Origin: Owenia fusiformis | Taxonomy: Eukaryota; Annelida; Polychaeta; Sabellida; Oweniidae | Reading direction: 5' to 3' | Assembly (NCBI GenBank): GCA_903813345.2 | Contig: CAIIXF020000001.1 | Location: 4,714,001 to 4,778,000 of the forward strand | Length of the DNA: 64,000 nt | Notes under the pieces: model-generated | What the model saw: only the letters and a program-made list of their open reading frames with translations | What the model was told of the DNA's origin: nothing | Databases searched by the model: none | Position numbers and translations under genes: made by a program | Shown here: piece after piece, positions 61,001 to 64,000 of the stretch | Layout: the number at the start of each line of letters is the position of its first letter | How positions within the stretch are numbered: the first letter of the stretch is position 1

Positions 61001-63451
61001 GCTCGCACTGCCTCCTGGTGGCTGGCACCTATCAGACTGGTGCCATTAACCTCCAGGATCCTCTGTCCAACCACCATACGGCCATCTTTACTTACAGCGC
61101 CACCTGGCTGGATCTAAAATGAATGCAGAGCTAAATACTGGTGATCAAATAAGAATATATAATCCAACATTTAACAATAAATCATTCGCTAAACCTTACT
61201 TATGCTTTCAATTGACGTCCCTAAGTTTTCTTTGTGACCCACAATCTGTAATATTTGGCATACTTGCTCTGGTAAATGTAGTTATGTTTATAAACATTAA
61301 ATATACATATTCCTGTAAAACGTTACATACATGATTGTTGATTTCCTACCTGAAGCATACTTAATACATTCGACGCATATCTTGTCTTTCCAATGTCTTA
61401 CCTTTGAGACAAATATTCCTTCATCAGCCTTGTTAGCAGGGTTGCCAGGTTGACTATGAAGTCCTCCCTTTATACTCATACCCAATTTTTCACCATTACC
61501 CTTGGGGATGTTCAACTCCTGGAATAGCAGAGACATTATGATAACAGGGTAATTGCAAAATATGATTAAAAAGTATTGGGATCAAAGTATGACATTACGA
61601 TTTTCTGTGTTTTTTCAATTCATGAGAATTGAATGTAATTCTAGAATTTTGCAATGTGTTATACTAATCTCCTTTTAAGATTTTTTATAGTGGAGTGTGA
61701 TATTAACTTTTAAAACAAACGCGTCCAACAGTTAATATAAGCTCAAGGAAACTTAGACTGACCATTGGACCATATGTTAAACATATGTCTCTTGACACTA
61801 GAGTTTTCACATTTAAGGTTTGCTAAATACTTACAGTAAGCCCTTTGGGAGGAGGGTCGTGTCTGACCAACAGCTTGATGTCATATGTTGGGGATATAAG
61901 AGCCATGACAGCCTCTTGATGGCTAGCATTAGTGACATCTTTCTCATTCACCTTCAACACACGATCCCCAACCTGCAGATTTACTTTTGAGGCTGCACCA
62001 AATGGTACAATCTTAGAAACAAATATCCCAGACTCATCATCTTTGTTACCAAATGGCTGACTAGATTGGTCATTGCCCCCAACAATACTCAGGCCAAGGG
62101 GACCTCCTGCTTTAATTACTGTTATTAGCTGGAATGACAACATCAGGAATCATGTATATTGATCAAAATGTAGTCTTAATCATGACATTTTTATTACATA
62201 CCTTATCGCAGGTCAAAAATAAATGTTTACTTGTTAAGACAATGAGTATTGAAAATAAATATATGAACAGAATTATAATTAAATATGCACTCCTCCTAAT
62301 TTTTCCAAGTAAATAACTGCAAATACTGCAAAAGGAAAGTTGTTTGATTTCTTGACAAGAAGAACATGAAGAAAGAACATAAAAGAAAAGGAGTGAATAT
62401 GATTTTTGAATTTAAGATAAATGGGTTCTTACTTCCTGTGCATATGGACTTGGTTTCTCTGGCACTTTGGGTTCATTGGGGGAAGAAGGGGATGGGGATT
62501 GAACCGTTGTCTTGACAACTGGCTTTGTTGTTGTGACAACCTGCTTGGTTGTCGTGGTAATTGTCTTTGCTTGAGCAATACCTGAACTATTCACTTCAGA
62601 GTCATTTGTTTCATTTGTAGTAATCCTAGTGGGCGGCACAAATCTTGGCTTATAACTAAAACTGCCAGTGTTCGTTTTTATTTCTCCTGAATCTGAGGCC
62701 TCACTAGAGGGCCTATTGTCTGCTTTGGTCACTACTGGGGGAGCAGTTAGTATTGGTTTAACTTCACTAATGTGTTCCTTTACAGGTTGTTCTATATGTT
62801 CAACTACTGGCGGAGCAGTTCTTGTTTGTTTTTCACTAGAATTGAGTTCAGGTTGTTTGACAACTAACTGCTCCCTATAGACCACTAAATGGACATCATT
62901 AGCCGAACTTGTAAGGAGAGCAACTGCTTGGTCATGTCGGGCATCTGTCATATCTACATTGTTGATCTGAAATATATATTTCCTTTACTAAATGTTTGCA
63001 TTTCTGCTTATGCTTCATAATGCAATTGCAATAAAATGTTCAGAGTATAACATGTACATCCAAACGCCTTAAAAATGTGAGCATCTATCTATGAGAGCAT
63101 TATTTTCAAGGTCCCAATTTTGTTATCATATTGACTCCAATATGATGGAACTATGCAATGTGGACATCTGCTAATCTGATCTTTTTGGACAGTCCAAATG
63201 GTGTTCAAATTAAGACTTTTAAGGTTTTACCGTATGCATGTAAAATATAGGAGAAGCTATTTTGCTTTCCAATAGAGTATTATCTGTATGTTTTAGATTA
63301 AACAACATCAATCTGTTTAGGAATCAGATATCAATAAGTCATAAGCTATATTACTACTCAATAATCTTACTGATAAAATCCTATCCCCCACTTGCAACTG
63401 GCCACATCTCTCAGCCACACCCCCTTCAGTCACACGTGATATGTAAATTGC
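31006..63451 (-). CDS. scrib: Scribble (LAP-family polarity scaffold), 3' part, 15 exons
   Basis: Scribble is a membrane-associated scaffold of the Scrib/Dlg/Lgl module, which sets basolateral identity and cell junctions. Exons at 63371-63451, 62433-62966, 61835-62128, 61402-61518, 60829-61113, 59974-60156, 58980-59117, 57534-57644, 45184-45348, 35128-35239, 34673-34729, 34304-34394, 32489-32528, 31912-32097 and 31006-31065 join with GT-AG borders into 817 codons plus stop. Residues 1 to about 50 complete PDZ2, about 206-300 are PDZ3 and about 304-395 are PDZ4. Then follow a charged coiled segment, a proline-rich region and a conserved-looking tail. Order, spacing and motifs (AGGPLGLSIVGG, ADEGIFVSK, SISSIDRD) match SCRIB PDZ2-4, not other PDZ proteins. 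LRRs and PDZ1 lie beyond the window. The exon 58980-59117 donor is uncertain. No frameshift is seen. Confidence 0.93.
31912..32097 (-). CDS. scrib: scribble exon, conserved-looking C-terminal tail
   Basis: 62 codons, phase 0 at both ends, CAG acceptor and GAG|GTAGTT donor. The product is Lys/Glu/Val-rich with alternating character (VNVKPGETKVRESARVIGEK), unlike the low-complexity exons before it. It may be a small folded or partner-binding segment. Confidence 0.85.
32489..32528 (-). CDS. scrib: scribble 40-bp microexon
   Basis: TTTCCAG acceptor, CAG|GTTTGT donor (weak). It completes the split Lys codon of the preceding exon (AA|G), then encodes KPDVTVNAHTDSQ and restores phase 0. The phase match on both sides is the main support. 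Confidence 0.75.
33300..33415 (+). repeat. Hairpin-ended retroelement 3' end (copy 1 of 3)
   Basis: A CGCCAACCGCCACCCGCC tract is followed by ACAATAG, then the hairpin GTCACCAC-tttttg-GTGGTGAC (33386-33407) and an ATAAAAA tail. The same order (tract, hairpin, A-rich tail) occurs at 39196-39290 and 45890-45970. The class (SINE or LINE 3' end) is inferred. Confidence 0.5.
34018..34120. mobile_element. 103-bp TTAA-flanked mini element
   Basis: The inverted ends A(A/G)(A/G)A(A/G)TAGTCCAC and GTGGACTACTCCT are flanked by TTAA on both sides (34014-34017, 34121-34124), as in piggyBac-type insertion. An inner pair TCTTGA / TCAAGA extends the fold. No coding capacity. Confidence 0.6.
34304..34394 (-). 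CDS. scrib: scribble exon
   Basis: 91 bp, TTTTAG acceptor and AA|GTGAGT donor. It completes a split Asp codon from the upstream exon and encodes a polar helix-like stretch (QKTNSMSKEEILNYMSSDS). The apparent in-frame TGA straddles the donor and is removed by splicing. Confidence 0.8.
34673..34729 (-). CDS. scrib: scribble 57-bp exon
   Basis: TTTTCAG acceptor and G|GTAAGG donor. Encodes (A)KKFSYLQEHEISKMKIED. Position and pattern parallel the KRVSLVGADDLRKMQEEE segment of vertebrate SCRIB. Confidence 0.85.
34860..35127. repeat. Low-complexity TGTAT/TACTG and ATATC repeat beside an exon
   Basis: Imperfect iterations of TATTGTATTG and TACTGTACTG (34875-35065) and then CATATCATAT (35090-35115) fill the intron right up to the splice donor of the exon starting at 35128. 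The open frames across it are periodicity artefacts. Confidence 0.85.
35128..35239 (-). CDS. scrib: scribble exon with conserved RKKFFEQE motif
   Basis: 112 bp, TTTACAG acceptor and ACAG|GTATGA donor. Encodes 37 codons including SLIDRKKFFEQEIKQ, corresponding to the SFRERQKYFELEV motif found in the C-terminal half of SCRIB proteins. This exon is a strong link between the PDZ part and the tail exons. Confidence 0.9.
35240..36780. other. scribble intron, no repeat or gene seen
   Basis: Ordinary A+T-rich sequence apart from a slightly CpG-containing patch around 35700-35900 on which I cannot place a gene start. Confidence 0.4.
36780..37520 (+). promoter_or_regulatory. Candidate internal promoter in scribble intron
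   Basis: A perfect 16-bp palindrome CAGGTCACGTGACCTG at 36842-36857 (E-box CACGTG core) and an NRF1-type GCGCATGCGC at 37485-37494 bracket a candidate first exon that ends at the donor in 37198. The density of known promoter motifs is unusual for this window. Confidence 0.4.
37178..37692 (+). ncRNA. Candidate spliced transcript antisense to scribble
   Basis: An exon ending TTTTAG|GTAAGT (37197) and a second exon 37529-37692 (TTTCCAG acceptor, GTTAT|GTGAGT donor) join so that an ATG at 37178 opens 56 codons to a TAG at 37677. Further possible exons are 38398-38494 (TTTTCAG, CTAG|GTAAAC) and one from 39645 (TTTTTCAG) with a 36-codon open end, but these do not share a frame. Either a long noncoding RNA with a chance small frame, or a tiny gene. 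The peptide is unrecognised. Confidence 0.3.
37840..38150. repeat. GC-rich repeat fragment with C and G runs
   Basis: The sequence has many GGCC/GCCC words, AAGGGGAGGGGGGGC near 37872 and a C9 run near 38126, contrasting with the A+T-rich intron. It looks like a transposon fragment, but no ends are identified. Confidence 0.45.
38780..39180. repeat. 152-bp tandem repeat, about 2.6 copies
   Basis: GCTTTTGAACCAGGAGTCAT starts at 38785, 38937 and 39089, exactly 152 bp apart. The units are nearly identical. The array runs directly into the hairpin-ended repeat at 39196-39290, suggesting it belongs to the same retroelement 3' region. Confidence 0.95.
39196..39290 (+). repeat. Hairpin-ended retroelement 3' end (copy 2 of 3)
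   Basis: A (GACA/GACG)n tract at 39196-39247 is followed by AAGTGAGTGATTGCAAC, the hairpin AGCTCAC-CAT-GTGAGCT (39264-39280) and an AATAAAAA tail. Confidence 0.6.
39291..40176. other. scribble intron, includes an open exon-like segment
   Basis: 39645-39757 follows a TTTTTCAG and stays open to a TGA, with protein-like composition (AEDVPCHRCKNDWLQRLLDTY). It is discussed with the candidate antisense transcript. No other feature. Confidence 0.4.
40179..40616. mobile_element. 438-bp mariner-type MITE
   Basis: The ends (C/T)AGG(G/C)TGTCC(A/C)(G/A)AAAGTATGGGACCCCC are inverted repeats, flanked by TA at 40177-40178 and 40617-40618. Further pairing through the GGCAGA and TACCAATGCC words gives arms of about 50 bp. 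No transposase remnant is visible. Confidence 0.85.
40619..41299. other. scribble intron, no feature seen
   Basis: Plain A+T-rich intron. No gene or repeat supported. Confidence 0.4.
41300..42140. repeat. 135-bp tandem array with an internal hairpin per unit
   Basis: GGAGCGATTTTGTTCATA recurs at about 41363, 41498, 41646, 41781 and 41916 (135 bp, one unit expanded to 148), with a decayed sixth unit near 42047. Most units contain GGCGGCCATTTT followed a few bases later by AAAATGGCCGCC, a perfect or near-perfect hairpin. Confidence 0.95.
42141..45183. other. scribble intron with a diverged direct repeat
   Basis: About 42637-42780 and 42836-42975 share TTTAATTTGGGTGATATTTC and flanking words in direct order. 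A weaker third match starts near 43100. The remainder up to the next exon holds no supported feature. Confidence 0.5.
45184..45348 (-). CDS. scrib: scribble exon, proline-rich segment
   Basis: 55 codons, phase 0, TTAAACAG acceptor and GAG|GTAATG donor. Encodes PPVSQKPKIPPPG followed by a Lys/Pro-rich stretch, continuing the proline-rich run of the upstream exon (PSKIPK | PPVSQ). PxxP motifs suggest SH3-type partners. Confidence 0.88.
45349..46031. other. scribble intron with hairpin-ended repeat
   Basis: No exon. Contains the third hairpin-ended repeat at 45890-45970. The left border of the large tandem element pair follows. Confidence 0.5.
45890..45970 (+). repeat. Hairpin-ended retroelement 3' end (copy 3 of 3)
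   Basis: A GGATGGATGGACAGACATAGG tract leads to the hairpin ATATCCCA ... TGGGATAT (45934-45941 with 45959-45966). A short A-containing tail follows. Confidence 0.45.
46067..46755 (+). repeat. Left terminal arm of the 5238-bp element
   Basis: Reverse-complement similarity to about 50540-51233 begins at TCCTTACATGAAAGGTTACA and fades after CCTGACCCTTCCCT. The arms differ by scattered substitutions, so they are older than the duplication of the whole element, whose copies look identical. Confidence 0.85.
47690..49640. repeat. Inner inverted-repeat structure of copy 1
   Basis: TCATCAGCGGGCAGATATAGC (near 47760) pairs with GCTATATCTGCCCGCTGATG (near 49560). The CCATACTTGG...TTTCAGGTACATA word pairs with its diverged complement near 49610-49640, and the GAGGATAATCTC/GAGATTATCC words pair at 47880 and 49095. 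It appears to be a separate element inserted earlier, or a second-level fold of the same element. The right half carries repeated CCCGAGG(G/C) words at 49130-49230. Confidence 0.65.
48017..48644. repeat. 314-bp tandem duplication inside copy 1
   Basis: The block starting ATATTCTACCCTCAACCCC at 48017 recurs at 48331 with no difference that I can see. The twin lies at 53257-53884 in copy 2. It has no inverted ends of its own. Confidence 0.9.
51274..56511. mobile_element. 5238-bp long-inverted-repeat element, copy 2
   Basis: Every segment compared matches copy 1 at a constant offset of 5240 bp, with no difference noticed by eye. Copy 2 begins immediately after the shared TA (51272-51273) and ends at TA 56512-56513. 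Arms lie at about 51307-51995 and 55780-56473, the inner structure at about 52930-54880, and the 314-bp duplication at 53257-53884. It lies in the same head-to-tail orientation within the same scribble intron. Confidence 0.9.
56514..57533. other. scribble intron with short local repeats
   Basis: A 46-bp-scale direct repeat with CATAACCACTTTAAG words lies at about 56890-56960, and a cluster of ATTAGTACCA words at 57160-57230. No gene. Confidence 0.5.
57534..57644 (-). CDS. scrib: scribble exon, Pro/Ala-rich
   Basis: 37 codons, phase 0, TTACAG acceptor and AAG|GTAAGA donor. Encodes KDPSAPAAPTPQPAKQPPPV and a HKPAPPVAQKP repeat-like stretch. The high GC of this exon against its introns supports coding. 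Confidence 0.85.
57645..58958. other. scribble intron, no feature seen
   Basis: A+T-rich intron. A short additional exon here cannot be excluded (see exon 58980-59117). Confidence 0.4.
58980..59117 (-). CDS. scrib: scribble exon, charged coiled segment; donor uncertain
   Basis: From a CTGTAG acceptor the frame reads FADEDEDLILQAIEVEMEKL and then RLQKIRQRQGTPPRRV, a charged, probably helical stretch. Phase 0 into the next exon is met by a donor at TTT|GTATAT (used here, 46 codons) or AAG|GTGATG (start 58959). The better-looking GTCC|GTAAAT (start 59009) ends in phase 1 and would need an unseen small exon. The acceptor side is solid, the 3' border is not. Confidence 0.7.
59118..59973. other. 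scribble intron, no feature seen
   Basis: Nothing beyond A+T-rich intron. Confidence 0.4.
59974..60156 (-). CDS. scrib: scribble exon, coiled-coil and Ser-rich
   Basis: 61 codons, phase 0, TCTTAG acceptor and CCA|GTAAGT donor. A Glu/Gln-rich helix (EDLAKIEQMRREQERQTQQL) is followed by SVQSLNSIASLNSLDDIPF, a Ser/Leu/Asn pattern. Confidence 0.9.
60241..60324. mobile_element. 84-bp TTAA-flanked mini element
   Basis: The inverted ends GGTAGGCC and GGCCTACC are each bounded by TTAA (60237-60240, 60325-60328). It is similar in layout to 34018-34120 but different in sequence. Confidence 0.6.
60829..61113 (-). CDS. scrib: scribble exon, second half of PDZ4
   Basis: 95 codons, phase 0, TTTTAG acceptor and CAG|GTAAAT donor. 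Carries the PDZ core GQRILEVNGTSLIGASHQEA, RALRSVGDVLTIMVCDGFDP, then GRFDSISSIDRDD, which matches the NSLESISSIDR segment after PDZ4 in vertebrate SCRIB. Confidence 0.95.
61402..61518 (-). CDS. scrib: scribble exon, first half of PDZ4
   Basis: 39 codons, phase 0, ATTCCAG acceptor and AAG|GTAAGA donor. Includes the carboxylate-binding loop region EKLGMSIKGG and ADEGIFVSK, parallel to GERLGISIRGG...TDEGIFISK of SCRIB PDZ4. Confidence 0.95.
61835..62128 (-). CDS. scrib: scribble exon, complete PDZ3
   Basis: 98 codons, phase 0, TTCCAG acceptor and ACT|GTAAGT donor. The peptide has AGGPLGLSIVGGND at the ligand-binding loop, ESGIFVSKIVPFGAA, LQVGDRVLKVNEKDV and HQEAVMALISP, and ends in VRHDPPPKGL. 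The same layout (RRGGPLGLSIVGG ... VRRDPAPPGL) defines SCRIB PDZ3. Confidence 0.97.
62433..62966 (-). CDS. scrib: scribble exon, end of PDZ2 plus Thr-rich linker
   Basis: 178 codons, phase 0, TTTCAG acceptor and GAA|GTAAGA donor. The first about 30 codons finish PDZ2 (INNVDMTDARHDQAVALL ... VYREQ). The rest is a disordered linker with PPVVE/PPVVT repeats and a Thr/Val/Lys-rich tract (TTTTKQVVTTTKPVV), ending PEKPSPYAQE before PDZ3. Confidence 0.95.
63371..63451 (-). CDS. scrib: scribble exon, middle of PDZ2
   Basis: 27 codons, phase 0, CTTTCAG acceptor and TCA|GTAAGA donor. Encodes AIYISRVTEGGVAERCGQLQ then VGDRILS, parallel to GIFISRIAEGGAAHRAGTLQVGDRVLS of SCRIB PDZ2. The upstream exon is beyond 64000. 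Confidence 0.95.
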
Positions 63452-64000
63452 CTGAAAGCAAACCAAAGAAACAAGTTAATCACCACCCGAGGGAAAGCTC
63501 ATACAGAAAGTATTCATAATATAATTACTAAAGTACGAGCGTATATCATTTTAGCGAAGTTAATTGCAGATTCTATGAAATATTGCTAATAGTTTCTGGA
63601 AAAGGGTAATAAATCAATGAAGAGTGTTTATGTAAAGTAAAAGGTATGCACAAGAATAATTCCATTAAGAATGACTCCGATGTATGAGGGAATAACACCA
63701 GATTGCCCCAGGGGCAAATACAGTATGGCAAATGCCAGGAGTTATGGCCTAGTCACATAGCCCGGCCGATGTCCGTGGATTTTTTTGGTGCCACCGAGCT
63801 CTCCTCATCGGAAGCAGAGCTCGGTGACGTGAACGGACTCCGTCCGGACATCTTCAGGCAACCGACTGAACACCAGCCGGTGACCGTACGGAGTCTGTCT
63901 CAAAAAGGTAGTTTTTTTCTGCCGATGTGGCAGCAACTACCGGCCGGAGGTCGGCCGGACATCGGAAGGAATACGGCCGGTACCCGAGCAGGTAACAGGA
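63452..64000. other. scribble intron, GC-rich repeat at the end
   Basis: Plain intron to about 63730. Then CCCGGCCGATGTCCG starts a GC-rich block containing the hairpin CACCGAGCTCT...AGAGCTCGGTG (63792-63823) and repeated GGCCGGACATC words, some inverted. It is probably a transposable element continuing past the window. Confidence 0.55.

Noticed and set aside
62668-62880. 70-codon plus-strand frame
   Set aside because: Shadow of the scribble linker exon 62433-62966.

Overview
This window is animal (metazoan) DNA. It is clearly A+T-rich, and the one gene that can be firmly identified has short exons split by GT-AG introns. That gene lies on the minus strand, fills the right half (about 31.0-63.5 kb) and is the 3' part of scribble (SCRIB/LAP-family cell-polarity scaffold). 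Fifteen exons join in frame into 817 codons plus stop, covering the end of PDZ2, all of PDZ3 and PDZ4, a proline/coiled C-terminal region and the stop. The LRR domain, PDZ1 and the start of PDZ2 lie beyond position 64000. The repeat style (3' ends with GGAC/GACGG tracts followed by a small hairpin, many TA-flanked MITEs) looks lophotrochozoan, possibly molluscan. That placement is inference.

Layout: 1-31 kb contains no confidently identified gene. It carries a series of non-autonomous DNA transposons with long inverted repeats (1-363, 6512-7292, 8002-9057, 9716-11076 with a second element nested inside it, 16159-17123 with a dead mariner-type transposase fragment, 25099-25560, 27388-27580, 28010-28180). 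It also holds a 54-bp minisatellite (1301-1760), a 32-bp satellite array of about 2 kb (23041-25060), a tRNA-derived SINE remnant and two candidate promoter regions (2.0-2.5 kb and 4.88 kb). 28.2-31.0 kb is the 3' flank and probable 3' UTR of scribble.

31-63.5 kb is scribble. Its two largest introns are full of insertions. Intron 35240-45183 holds a candidate plus-strand spliced transcript (first exon near 37.18 kb), tandem arrays, a mariner-type MITE and retroelement-like 3' ends. Intron 45349-57533 holds two apparently identical 5238-bp long-inverted-repeat elements, head to tail and sharing a single TA between them. 63.7-64 kb is an abrupt GC-rich repeat running off the window.

No CRISPR array, operon, rRNA or intact transposase was found. 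The most notable structures are the tandem 5.24-kb elements, the nested and cross-dated MITEs, the 672-bp higher-order period in the satellite, and the set of hairpin-ended repeats all antisense to scribble. No multi-gene system of unknown type was seen.
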